32,095 nt of DNA from Rhodocyclaceae bacterium (GTDB taxonomy: Bacteria > Pseudomonadota > Gammaproteobacteria > Burkholderiales > Rhodocyclaceae), in assembly GCA_026646875.1 (NCBI GenBank), contig JAPKHL010000025.1, positions 1 through 32,095 on the forward strand, given 5' to 3'. Shown here in pieces: positions 1 to 7,644 of the stretch (position 1 is its first letter; every line of letters begins with the position of its first letter). The notes under the pieces are model-generated. The model saw nothing but the letters and a program-made list of their open reading frames with translations. It did no database searches and was not told the origin of the DNA. The position numbers and the translations under genes are program-made.

Positions 1-438
1 GTCACCGTGTTGATCCTGGTCGGTATCCTCGCCGTGGCCGTGCTGCCGCGCCTCGATAGTGTGGGCGCCTTCGCCGAGCTCGAATACCGGGACGAGATTG
101 CCGCCACCCTGCGTTTCGCGCAGAAATCGGCCGTAGCGCACCGGCGCCTGGTGTGCGCCGCGACCGGCGGCAACCAGATCAACCTGTCGATGGCCGCCGG
201 CTTTCCGGCGGCGGCCTGCAACCTGCCGATGCCGGGACCGAGCGGCCGTCTGCCGGCCGTGGCCGCGCCGGCGCCCGGGCTTACCCTGAGTGTGGTGCCG
301 GCGGGCGCCACGCTGTTCTTCCAGCCCTCGGGCATGGTGACCAGCGATGCCGCCGGCCTGCTGCCCGCCGATTTCACCCTGACACCGAGCGGGCAGACCC
401 CGGTCGTCGTTTCCGGAGCGACCGGCCATGCGTACTGA
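1..438 (+). CDS. mshC: MSHA pseudopilin MshC, 5'-truncated by window edge
   Basis: The reading frame is open from base 1, so the gene begins upstream of the window; the visible part is about 145 codons. The first residues (VTVLILVGILAVAVLPR) are the end of a type IV prepilin hydrophobic helix. The prepilin-peptidase cleavage site and Glu5 that should precede it lie outside the window. A globular domain follows with the RFAQKSAVAHRR stretch typical of GspH/FimT/MshC pseudopilins, plus two Cys that could form a disulfide. The protein would be a minor subunit at the tip or initiation complex of the mannose-sensitive haemagglutinin-type pilus. The 3' end overlaps mshD by 11 bases, implying translational coupling. 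The name MshC rests on position just before mshD, O and P; the sequence alone only says FimT/GspH-like pseudopilin. Confidence 0.8.
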   Translation, partial: VTVLILVGILAVAVLPRLDSVGAFAELEYRDEIAATLRFAQKSAVAHRRLVCAATGGNQINLSMAAGFPAAACNLPMPGPSGRLPAVAAPAPGLTLSVVPAGATLFFQPSGMVTSDAAGLLPADFTLTPSGQTPVVVSGATGHAY

Positions 439-871
439 GCGCGGCGTGACGCTTCCCGAACTGGTGATCACCATCGTCGTGCTCGGCGTCGGGCTGGCCG
501 GCGTATTGCTTGCCTTCAACCAGTCGATCGCCGCTTCGGCCGATCCGCTGCAGCGCAAGCAGATGCTGTCGGTCGCCGAGGAGATGCTCGAGGAAATCCG
601 CCTGCGTTCCTTCGTTCCGGCCGCGCCGGTGGCGGCGGCCGGCTGTGCCCGCGCCGCCTTCAACGACATCGACGACTATGCCGGCTACAACCAGCCCGAT
701 GTCTGCGACCTCGACGGCAACCCGATCCCCGCACTGGCCGGTTACGCCGTCACCGTCGCCGTTGCCGACGTGCCGCTCAACGGCGTGCCGGCCAAGCGCA
801 TCGCGGTGACGGTCAGCCGCGGCGCCGACGCCCTGACCCTGGTCGGCTACCGCACCGGATGGGCGCTGTGA
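428..871 (+). CDS. mshD: MSHA minor pseudopilin MshD
   Basis: This 147-residue prepilin-like protein begins MRTERGVTLPELVITIVVLG. The prepilin peptidase site is G6/V7, with the conserved Glu at mature position 5 (E11), followed by an about 20-residue hydrophobic helix that anchors the subunit in the inner membrane and packs in the pilus core. The remainder is a small globular domain with Cys residues near 71 and 95 (mid-protein). It would be a minor pilin of the MSHA pilus, processed by a prepilin peptidase such as PilD encoded near 31 kb. It overlaps mshC upstream and mshO downstream (13 bases), so the genes form one operon. MshD is assigned from the C-D-O-P order and size; GspI-type pseudopilins look similar. 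Confidence 0.85.
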   Translation: MRTERGVTLPELVITIVVLGVGLAGVLLAFNQSIAASADPLQRKQMLSVAEEMLEEIRLRSFVPAAPVAAAGCARAAFNDIDDYAGYNQPDVCDLDGNPIPALAGYAVTVAVADVPLNGVPAKRIAVTVSRGADALTLVGYRTGWAL

Positions 872-1716
872 GTCGCCAGGCCGGATTCTCGCTGGTCGAG
901 CTGACGATCGTCATCGTCATCTCCGGGATCATCGCCGGCTCGGTGGCGCTGTTCTTCCGTCCGGCCGTCGATGGCTACTTCGATACCCGCCGGCGCGCCG
1001 TGCTGACCGACGAGGCCGATACCGCGCTGCGCCGTATCGGCCGCGAGGTGCGTCTGGCCGTGCCCAACTCGATCCGCACGCCCAGCGCCGCCTGTTTCGA
1101 GCTTGTGCCCAGCAAGGCGGGCGGCCTCTACCGGCGCGCCGCCGACGGCGTCAACGCCGGCTCGGACCCGCTCGACACCACCGCGCCCGATCTCTCCTTC
1201 GACGTCCTGTCGCCACTTGCCGCAGTGCCGCTGCCGGGCGATTTCGTGGTGGTTGGCAACCAGAACACCGATGACGTCTATACCGGCGCGACGCGCGGCA
1301 GCGTCGCCGCCTGGGCCGCACCGCCGGTTCCCGGTGGCGCGGCGCTCGGCCAGGGGCGCATCACGCTGGCGGCGGCGACGCAGTTTCCCGCCGCCTACGA
1401 TGGCGGCCGCTTCTTCGTCGTCGACGGGACGGCTCCATCGGTCTATTACATTTGCCGCAATCCCGGGCTGGCCGACGGCAGCGGCACCGGCCAGCTGGTG
1501 CGCGTCGTGCGCAACCTCACGCCGGCCGCCGCCGCGGCCTGCCCGAACGATGTCGGCGCGGTCCTCGCCACGCGCGTCGCTGCCTGCAGCTTCACCTACA
1601 GCCCCGCCGCCGGCGCCACCCAGCAGAGCGGTCTCCTCTGGCTGCAGCTCGACCTGCAGGAGAGCGGGGAGCGCGCCACGCTGGCCTACGGCGTGCATGT
1701 GAGCAACGTGCCATGA
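859..1716 (+). CDS. mshO: MSHA minor pseudopilin MshO
   Basis: This 285-residue pseudopilin is larger than a typical major pilin, as is usual for MshO and GspJ-like subunits. The N-terminus RQAGFSLVELTIVIVISG shows the cleavage site G9/F10 and Glu at mature position 5 (E14), followed by the hydrophobic helix. Downstream, the ALRRIGREVRLAVPNSIR stretch is characteristic of MshO. It would assemble as a minor component of the MSHA pilus tip complex in the periplasm. Its stop codon overlaps the mshP start as ATGA. The ATG at 859 lies inside mshD; alternative in-frame starts just downstream would not alter the mature protein because the leader is cleaved. Confidence 0.88.
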   Translation: MGAVSRQAGFSLVELTIVIVISGIIAGSVALFFRPAVDGYFDTRRRAVLTDEADTALRRIGREVRLAVPNSIRTPSAACFELVPSKAGGLYRRAADGVNAGSDPLDTTAPDLSFDVLSPLAAVPLPGDFVVVGNQNTDDVYTGATRGSVAAWAAPPVPGGAALGQGRITLAAATQFPAAYDGGRFFVVDGTAPSVYYICRNPGLADGSGTGQLVRVVRNLTPAAAAACPNDVGAVLATRVAACSFTYSPAAGATQQSGLLWLQLDLQESGERATLAYGVHVSNVP

Positions 1717-2186
1717 CGCCGCACTTTTTCCGGCAGCGCGGTTTCGGGGTCATCGCCGCGATCATGGTGCTGGTGATCCTTGCCGCGCTGGCCGCCGCCA
1801 TCCTCGTGGTTTCCGCCGGCCAGCAGCGCGCCAGTGCCTTCGACGTGCTGGCCGCGCGCGCGTTGCAGGTGGCCAGCGCGGGCACCGAGTGGGGGTTGCA
1901 CCGGGCGCTGCAGGGCAATGTCTGCGGGACGGACACCTGGGCGAGTCCCGACGATCCCGAATTCATCGTCACCGTCGCCTGTCTGGCGAGTACCTACAAC
2001 GATGGCGAATCGGCGCCCGGCGTGGCGCAGCAGGTCCGTGTTTTCCAGATCGTCGCGACGGCCTGCAACGGCGGCGCCGCGGCCTGTCCGCTCGCCCCGG
2101 CCGCCTATCAGCCGGGCTACGTCGAGCGCAGCCGGCAGGCGGTTGCCTATTGCACCCTGAGCGCCGGTGTCTGTGCCGGGCCATGA
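1713..2186 (+). CDS. mshP: MSHA biogenesis protein MshP
   Basis: This 157-residue protein starts at the ATG overlapping the mshO stop (ATGA). The N-terminus FFRQRGFGVIAAIMVLVIL resembles a prepilin leader and helix with a G/F cleavage site. Mature position 5 is not Glu, as in GspK/PilX-type minor subunits that cap the fibre and need no Glu5 pairing. The helix continues to about residue 40, and several Cys follow in the periplasmic part. Position after mshO and size fit MshP of the mshBACDOPQ gene group. No mshQ adhesin-like gene follows; instead about 96 bases separate it from mshI. MshP is a confident family call; its exact role in the fibre tip is inferred from related pseudopilins. Confidence 0.85.
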   Translation: MTPHFFRQRGFGVIAAIMVLVILAALAAAILVVSAGQQRASAFDVLAARALQVASAGTEWGLHRALQGNVCGTDTWASPDDPEFIVTVACLASTYNDGESAPGVAQQVRVFQIVATACNGGAAACPLAPAAYQPGYVERSRQAVAYCTLSAGVCAGP

Positions 2187-2282
2187 CGTCGGCACGGGTC
2201 GGGTGATATGTGAAAAAACTCATAGCTATTAAATGGTTATGCTTTAAAATCCAGAAAAGACTTAAAGAACGGGGGGTCGTCC
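2187..2282 (+). promoter_or_regulatory. AT-rich spacer upstream of mshI, probable promoter region
   Basis: This is the only real gap in the pilus locus. It contains a markedly AT-rich stretch (about 2205-2260) in a very GC-rich background, with a TAAAAT -10-like hexamer at 2245-2250. No convincing -35 box sits 16-18 bases upstream, so the exact hexamers are unresolved. A G-rich run at 2271-2276 is a plausible ribosome-binding site for the TTG start at 2283. It probably separates transcription of the structural (C-D-O-P) and assembly (I-N) gene groups. Confidence 0.4.
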
Positions 2283-3941
2283 TTGCGGTGGTTCGGGCAG
2301 AAAAATGACGGTTGGCTGGCGCTCGCCTTCCATCCCGAGCGGGTGGATGTGGCGCATGTGCAGCGTCGACCCGGTGCCCGGCCGCAGGTCACCCGCCTGG
2401 AGTCCTTCGCCCGGCAGGGCGAGGAGGCCGCCCTGCTGGCCACGCTGCGCAAGCAGCGCGAGCTTGGGCGCCATGTCTGCACGACAGTGCTCGAACCCGG
2501 GGCCTACCAGCTGGTGCAGGTGCCGGCGCCGGCCGTTCCGCCCGAGGAGATGGCCGCCGCCGTGCGCTGGGGCCTGAAGGACGCCCTCGACTTTCCGGTC
2601 GATAACGCCACCGTCGATGTCCTTCCGATTCCGCTCGACGAGGCCGCCGGTCGCACGCCGCAGGTGTTCGCCGTGGCGGCCGACAATACCCGGCTGGCGC
2701 CGCGCATCCAGTCCTGCGATGCGGCCGGACTGGCCCTGCAGGCCGTCGATGTGCCCGAGCTGGCGCAGCGCAATCTGGCCGCGCTGGTCGAACAGGAAAA
2801 CCGCGGCCTCGCCTTCCTCACCTTCGATGCCGCCGGCGGCATGCTCACGGTCACCTGGCGCGGCGAGCTGTACCTGTCGCGCCGCATCGACATCAGTTCG
2901 ACGCAGCTGCAGGTCGCCGACAGCGAACGGCGGACGGCGCTGTTCGAGCGGATCGGCCTCGAATTGCAGCGTTCGCTCGACAACTTCGAACGCGTGTTCA
3001 GCTTCATTTCGGTGTCGCGGCTGGCGATCGGCCCGGGTAGCCTGGCCGAGCCCCTGGCCGCCTTCCTGCGCGATTACGTGTATATCCCGGTCGATCTCTT
3101 CGACCTGGCGGCCGTGCTCGACTGTTCTGCCGTCCCCGAGCTGCGTGAGCCCGCGCTGCAGGCCGAGCGGCTCCTGGTGGTCGGGGCGGCGTTGCGCACG
3201 GCCGAGGCGGGCGGGCCGGAATCGCATTCCCTGCAGCAGATCAACCTGCTCAATCCCGCCCTGCGTCCGCAGCGCGAATGGCTGACGCTGCGCAACGTGG
3301 CCCTGGCCCTGGCCCTGATCCTGCTCGCCGAGGGCCTGGCCTTCACCGTGCAGCGCCAGCGCAATGCCGCGCTCGCACAGGAGCTGACGTCGCTGCAGGC
3401 GCGCAGCAGGCTGCTGCAGGAGGAAACGCAGACCCTCGGGCGCATGATCGGCGAGCGTCAGCCCGATCCGGCGCTGGCCGAGGAGATCGCGCGCACCGCC
3501 CAGGCACTCGCCCAGCGCGAGGAGGCCCTGCGCGCGCTGGAGGGACCGCTGGCGCCGAACGCTGCAGGCAGTATTGATCGCCACGGCCATGATGCCGGTG
3601 GCGGCACGGGCGGCTTTGCCCGCTTCATGCTCGGTTTCGCCCGGCAGACGGTCGACGGCGTCTGGCTCACCGGCTTCACGATCGGCGGCGAGCGCATGGA
3701 GATTCGCGGCCGCATGCTCGATGCCGCACTGCTGCCGGCCTATATCCGGCGCCTCAACAGCGAGCCGATCTTCAACGCGCGCCAGTTCGCCGCGCTCGAT
3801 ATGAAGGGGGTCGTTCCGGCCGCGCCGGGCACGGAGCCGGCGGGCGCCGCCAGCGGCGTGCCGGCCGCGCCGACCCGCCCCTACGTCGAGTTCGTGCTCA
3901 AGGGGGTCGATCCTTCCCCCGCTGGCGGGAGGCTGCCATGA
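2283..3941 (+). CDS. mshI: MSHA biogenesis protein MshI (PilM/PilN-like)
   Basis: This 552-residue protein probably starts at TTG 2283 (MRWFGQKNDGWLALAFHPER), preceded by a G-rich ribosome-binding site. Residues 1 to about 300 resemble the actin-like PilM/GspL cytoplasmic fold (substrate-like motif DVDNAT/DVPEL region). A hydrophobic membrane segment lies at about 337-355 (LALALILLAEGLAFTV), a coiled coil at about 358-435, and a PilN-like periplasmic C-terminal domain follows. The protein thus joins the roles that separate PilM and PilN play in other type IV pilus systems, linking the cytoplasmic motor to the periplasmic alignment complex. It overlaps mshJ by 4 bases. Function is assigned from family and operon position. 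Confidence 0.85.
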   Translation: MRWFGQKNDGWLALAFHPERVDVAHVQRRPGARPQVTRLESFARQGEEAALLATLRKQRELGRHVCTTVLEPGAYQLVQVPAPAVPPEEMAAAVRWGLKDALDFPVDNATVDVLPIPLDEAAGRTPQVFAVAADNTRLAPRIQSCDAAGLALQAVDVPELAQRNLAALVEQENRGLAFLTFDAAGGMLTVTWRGELYLSRRIDISSTQLQVADSERRTALFERIGLELQRSLDNFERVFSFISVSRLAIGPGSLAEPLAAFLRDYVYIPVDLFDLAAVLDCSAVPELREPALQAERLLVVGAALRTAEAGGPESHSLQQINLLNPALRPQREWLTLRNVALALALILLAEGLAFTVQRQRNAALAQELTSLQARSRLLQEETQTLGRMIGERQPDPALAEEIARTAQALAQREEALRALEGPLAPNAAGSIDRHGHDAGGGTGGFARFMLGFARQTVDGVWLTGFTIGGERMEIRGRMLDAALLPAYIRRLNSEPIFNARQFAALDMKGVVPAAPGTEPAGAASGVPAAPTRPYVEFVLKGVDPSPAGGRLP

Positions 3942-4630
3942 CTCCGCGCGAACGCTGGCAGGCCCTCTCCGGGCGCTTTGCGGCGCTGGCCCGGCGGGAG
4001 AAGCTGCTGGTCGCGGTGGCGGCCGTCGGCGGCAGCGCCCTGCTGGGTGCGGTGCTGCTGGTCGAGCCACAGACCGTCGTAGGCAAGTCGGCCCGGCGCG
4101 CCATCGAGCAGACGAAAAATGAAACGGCCGCCCTGGAGGTCCAGCTGATCGAACTGCGCGAGCGCCTGAAGGCCGATCCGGATGCCGCGCGCAAGGCCGA
4201 GCTGGCGACCTTGCAGGCCCGTCTGCAGACGGTGCTCGAAGGAATCGCCGCGCAGCGTTCGACGATGGTGCCGCCCGAGCACATGCACCTTCTGCTCGAA
4301 ACCCTGCTGCAGAAACATCCGGCCCTGCGTCTGACCAGCCTGAAAAGCCTGCCCCCCGCCAGCCTGCTCGACAAGCCGGCTGCGGACAAGAACGGAGGGA
4401 GCAAGGCGGCCGGGCGCGAGATCGAGAAGTTCGAGATTTACCGCCATGGCATCGAAGTACGGGTCGAGGGAAGCTATGCCGATCTCTACGGCTATCTGCG
4501 CACGCTCGAGGCACACCCGCAGCGGCTGATCTGGGGCGAGGCGAAGCTGGAGGCGGAGCACTATCCGACGGTCGCCCTGACCGTGCGGCTGTATACCCTG
4601 GGAGCCGACAAGGCATGGATCGTACTGTGA
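3938..4630 (+). CDS. mshJ: MSHA biogenesis protein MshJ (PilO/GspM-like)
   Basis: This 230-residue inner-membrane protein has a short cytoplasmic N-terminus, one membrane segment at about residues 23-42 (LLVAVAAVGGSALLGAVLLV), a long coiled coil at about 55-100 rich in Leu, Glu and Arg, and a ferredoxin-like periplasmic domain. This is the layout of PilO and GspM alignment-complex proteins. The start overlaps the mshI stop by 4 bases and the 3' end overlaps mshK by 16. MshJ is expected to pair with MshI and connect it through MshK to the secretin MshL. Confidence 0.85.
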   Translation: MTPRERWQALSGRFAALARREKLLVAVAAVGGSALLGAVLLVEPQTVVGKSARRAIEQTKNETAALEVQLIELRERLKADPDAARKAELATLQARLQTVLEGIAAQRSTMVPPEHMHLLLETLLQKHPALRLTSLKSLPPASLLDKPAADKNGGSKAAGREIEKFEIYRHGIEVRVEGSYADLYGYLRTLEAHPQRLIWGEAKLEAEHYPTVALTVRLYTLGADKAWIVL

Positions 4631-5058
4631 CGATGCGGACATCGCACATGTTACGTGGCGCGCTTGCGGGGGCGTTGCGCAAGGGACGCCGCGGGCTGCT
4701 CCGGCGTGCCGCCCTGTGCCTGCTCGTGCTGCCCGGCACGCTGCCGGCGCAGACGCTGCCGGCCGATCCGACGCGGCCGCCGCCGGGATTCGACCCCACG
4801 CTCGACGAAGGCGCGCTGCCGGAAAACCGCCTGCAGTCGATCGTCATCCCGCGCCAGGGCAAGCCCCGCGCGACGATCGACGGGCGTGTGGTGACGCTGG
4901 GTGAGACCTTGGCCGGCGCGGGCGGGCGTCTGGCGCGGGTGACGGAAACCCATGTGGTTGTCGAAGGGCCCGACGGACAGGAAAAACTGTTCCTGACGCC
5001 GGCCGTGGAGAAACGAGTGGCTGTGAACACGACGAACAGGAAGCGGACCCGGGAATGA
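4615..5058 (+). CDS. mshK: MSHA biogenesis protein MshK (PilP/GspC-like)
   Basis: This 147-residue protein has a basic N-terminus and a hydrophobic signal-like segment (AALCLLVLPGTLPAQ, about residues 32-46). A Pro-rich linker with the DPTRPP motif is followed by an HR-type domain (ENRLQSIVIPRQGKPRATI). PilP and GspC proteins use that kind of domain to bind the periplasmic N-domains of a secretin. The ATG at 4615 is chosen because a GGGAG lies at about 4601-4605; an ATG at 4633 is possible and would remove the overlap with mshJ. Its stop overlaps the mshL start as ATGA. It probably bridges inner-membrane MshI/J and outer-membrane MshL. Confidence 0.82.
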   Translation: MDRTVTMRTSHMLRGALAGALRKGRRGLLRRAALCLLVLPGTLPAQTLPADPTRPPPGFDPTLDEGALPENRLQSIVIPRQGKPRATIDGRVVTLGETLAGAGGRLARVTETHVVVEGPDGQEKLFLTPAVEKRVAVNTTNRKRTRE

Positions 5059-6794
5059 GCATGAGAAACGGCGCAAGCACCCTACTGGCTGCGATTCTTC
5101 TGGCCGGCTGCGCGCAGACGCGCCTGCCGCCGACCGATACCTATGACCGCATCGGCCGCGAGCTCGCGACGGCGGCCGACAGCCAGCCGCGCAACAATGC
5201 GCTGCCCGAACCGGTGGGCCGCGCGATGCTGCCCGAGTTGGCGCTCGATGTCCCGGCGCCCGCTGCATCTGCCGAATCGCGCTTCGACCTCGCGGTGAAC
5301 GATGCGCCGGTGTCGCAGGTGCTGATGGCCATCGCCAGCGGCACCCGCTACAACATGCTGGTGCCGCCGGAGGTCTCCGGCCGGGTGACGCTGAACCTGA
5401 AGAACGTGACCCTGCGCGAGACGCTCGATACGCTGCGCGATCTCTACGGCTACGATTACTCGGTCAAGGACAACCGCATTCTGATCAAGGCGAACACCCT
5501 GCAGAGCCGGATGTTCAAGATCAATTACCTGGCGGCCCGCCGCACCGGTTCGTCCGACGTGCGCGTCACCTCCAGTTCGATCGCTGCCGCCTTGCCGCAG
5601 CAGGGCACGCCGACGGCGGCCACCGCCCCGGGCGGGTTGCCGCAGCCGGCGACCCCGGGCGGCGGCACGGGAAGCCGGCAGAGCAACAGCAGCGAAGTGC
5701 GGATGACCACCGACCAGGATTTCTGGTCCGACCTGAAAACCGCGCTCGATGCCCTGCTGGCCGGTCGCGACGGCGCCCAGGCGGTGATCAATCCCGGCTC
5801 GGGGGTCGTCGTCGTGCGCGCGTTGCCGGGCGACATGCGCAACGTCGAGGAATACCTGCGGGCGACGCAGGCGGTGGTCGAGCGTCAGGTGATGCTGGAG
5901 GCGAAGATCATCGAGGTGGCGCTCAACGAGGAGTTCCAGAGCGGCGTCAACTGGTCGGTGTTCAACGGCAAGAACAACCGCTGGCAGACCGGCGTCCTCG
6001 CACCGGGCACCACGCTGCAGGGCGATGGCAAGCTGGCCACGCCCGACGTCACGTCGTATCCGGGGCGTTATGTGGACGCAACCTATGGCGGTCTGCAGAC
6101 GACGGCGCTGGGCAAGGGCTTCTTCGGTCTCGCCTTCCAGAGCGCGACTTTCGCCGCGCTGCTCAATTTCCTCGAGACCCAGGGCAGCACGCAGGTGCTC
6201 TCCAGCCCGCGCATCGCCACGCTGAACAACCAGAAGGCGGTGCTCAAGGTGGGGACCGACGAATTCTTCGTCACCAACGTGACCAGCAATGTCACCTCGT
6301 CGGGCACTTCGACGGTGAGCGCGCCGACCATCTCGCTGGCTCCCTTCTTCTCCGGCATCGCGCTCGACGTGACGCCGCAGATCGACAGCGACGGCAACAT
6401 CATCCTGCACGTCCATCCGTCGATCAGCCAGGTCACCGAGAAGCAGAAATCGGTCGATCTCGGCACGCTCGGCAACTACACGCTGCCGCTCGCCTCGAGC
6501 AAGGTCAATGAATCGGACGCGATCGTGCGCGTTGCCGACGGACAGATCGTCGCCATCGGCGGGCTGATGGCGCAGGAGCAGTCGATCGGCCGCGAGGGCT
6601 TGCCCGGGCTGAGCGGCATGTCCGGCATCGGCGCCCTGTTCGGGCAGCGCAACAAGGGCTTCCGCAAGGTCGAACTGGTCATCCTGCTCAAGCCGACGGT
6701 GATCCAGGGTGACGCGGCATGGCGTCCGGATCTGCTCGATACGCAGGAGCGCCTGCGCGATTTCGACCCGCGTCGCGATCCGCTGACGCGCTGA
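5055..6794 (+). CDS. mshL: MSHA secretin MshL, outer-membrane lipoprotein
   Basis: This 579-residue secretin has a lipoprotein signal with lipobox LAGC and acylated Cys19 (LLAAILLAGCAQ). An N0/STN-like domain follows at about residues 75-135 (DLAVNDAPVSQVLMAIASG). Next comes a low-complexity Gly/Pro/Thr linker at about 180-215, a second N-domain, and the secretin pore domain at about 280-565 with the conserved region near VADGQIVAIGGLM. It forms the multimeric outer-membrane channel through which the MSHA pilus passes. It overlaps mshK upstream and is followed after 15 bases by mshM. An ATG two codons downstream (5061) could be the start without changing the lipoprotein. Confidence 0.93.
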   Translation: MSMRNGASTLLAAILLAGCAQTRLPPTDTYDRIGRELATAADSQPRNNALPEPVGRAMLPELALDVPAPAASAESRFDLAVNDAPVSQVLMAIASGTRYNMLVPPEVSGRVTLNLKNVTLRETLDTLRDLYGYDYSVKDNRILIKANTLQSRMFKINYLAARRTGSSDVRVTSSSIAAALPQQGTPTAATAPGGLPQPATPGGGTGSRQSNSSEVRMTTDQDFWSDLKTALDALLAGRDGAQAVINPGSGVVVVRALPGDMRNVEEYLRATQAVVERQVMLEAKIIEVALNEEFQSGVNWSVFNGKNNRWQTGVLAPGTTLQGDGKLATPDVTSYPGRYVDATYGGLQTTALGKGFFGLAFQSATFAALLNFLETQGSTQVLSSPRIATLNNQKAVLKVGTDEFFVTNVTSNVTSSGTSTVSAPTISLAPFFSGIALDVTPQIDSDGNIILHVHPSISQVTEKQKSVDLGTLGNYTLPLASSKVNESDAIVRVADGQIVAIGGLMAQEQSIGREGLPGLSGMSGIGALFGQRNKGFRKVELVILLKPTVIQGDAAWRPDLLDTQERLRDFDPRRDPLTR

Positions 6795-6809
6795 CGGCCG
6801 CCGGCGGGC

Positions 6810-7637
6810 ATGTATCTGCAGCACTACGGACTGAACGAGCTTCCGTTCGGCATCACGCCCGATACCAGCTTCGCCTTCTCGGCGCGTGCGCACCAGGAGG
6901 CGCTCAACACGCTGCTCGTCGCCCTGCAGTGTGGCGAGGGCTTCGTCAAGATCGCCGGTGAGGTCGGCACCGGGAAGACGCTGCTCTGCCGACGCCTGCT
7001 TCAGGCTGTCGGCCCGGAGGTGGTGACAGCCTACATTCCGAACCCCAACCTCGATGCCGATACGCTGCTGCTGGCCCTCTCCGAGGAGCTGCGCATCGGC
7101 GATGCCGGCGGGCTCGATGCCTTCCACCGCCTGCGCCGGATCAATCGCGCCCTGCTCGATTTCGCCCGTGCCGGCAAACGGGTGGTGCTCTGCATCGACG
7201 AGGCGCAGGCCATGCCCCTGGCCACGCTGGAGGCGCTGCGCCTGGTTTCCAACCTCGAGACCGAGAAGCGCAAGCTGCTGCAGATCGTGCTGTTCGGACA
7301 ACCGGAACTCGATGGCAAGCTGTCCGATCCCTCGGTGCGCCAGCTGCGCCAGCGCATCGCTTTCCACCATCGGCTGACCGGGCTGGACGGCGAGGAAATC
7401 GCCCTCTATCTCCAGCACCGCTTGCGCGTTGCCGGCTACCGGGGCGATCCGCTCTTTTCCGCGCGCGCGGTGCGCGGCCTTCGCCGGGCCTCGCGCGGCA
7501 CGCCGAGATTGATCAATATTCTGGCGCACAAGTCCTTGCTGACGGCCTTCGGCGAGGGGCGCCACACGATCGGCCTGCGCCAGGTGCGCCGGGCCGCCCG
7601 CGACACCGAAGGTGCCGCGTCACCGGGCTGGCTGTAG
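6810..7637 (+). CDS. mshM: MSHA AAA+ ATPase MshM (ExeA-like)
   Basis: This 275-residue ATPase begins MYLQHYGLNELPFGITPD, the hallmark start of the MshM/ExeA family. The Walker A motif GEVGTGKT is at residues 50-57 and the Walker B (VVLCIDEAQ) is around 125-133 with D130 and E131; a sensor/arginine region follows (RLINILAHK). ExeA relatives use ATP to help insert or assemble the secretin at the peptidoglycan. This one lacks the C-terminal peptidoglycan-binding domain of ExeA proper, as is usual for MshM. It lies in the same operon, 15 bases after mshL and 7 bases before mshN. Confidence 0.9.
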   Translation: MYLQHYGLNELPFGITPDTSFAFSARAHQEALNTLLVALQCGEGFVKIAGEVGTGKTLLCRRLLQAVGPEVVTAYIPNPNLDADTLLLALSEELRIGDAGGLDAFHRLRRINRALLDFARAGKRVVLCIDEAQAMPLATLEALRLVSNLETEKRKLLQIVLFGQPELDGKLSDPSVRQLRQRIAFHHRLTGLDGEEIALYLQHRLRVAGYRGDPLFSARAVRGLRRASRGTPRLINILAHKSLLTAFGEGRHTIGLRQVRRAARDTEGAASPGWL

Positions 7638-7644
7638 GCACGCG

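Noticed and set aside
2190..2206. GGCACG sequence resembling a sigma-54 -24 element upstream of mshI.
   Set aside because: The -12 GC is absent at the required spacing, so the sigma-54 pattern fails.
2262..5030. A 922-codon open frame on the minus strand opposite mshI-mshK.
   Set aside because: It is a GC-bias shadow: the protein is rich in Arg, Pro and Gly without recognisable domains, and the plus strand has well-recognised MSHA genes throughout.
5082..7565. An 827-codon open frame on the minus strand opposite mshL and mshM.
   Set aside because: Same shadow effect; low-complexity Arg/Gln/His-rich translation, while MshL and MshM are clear on the other strand.
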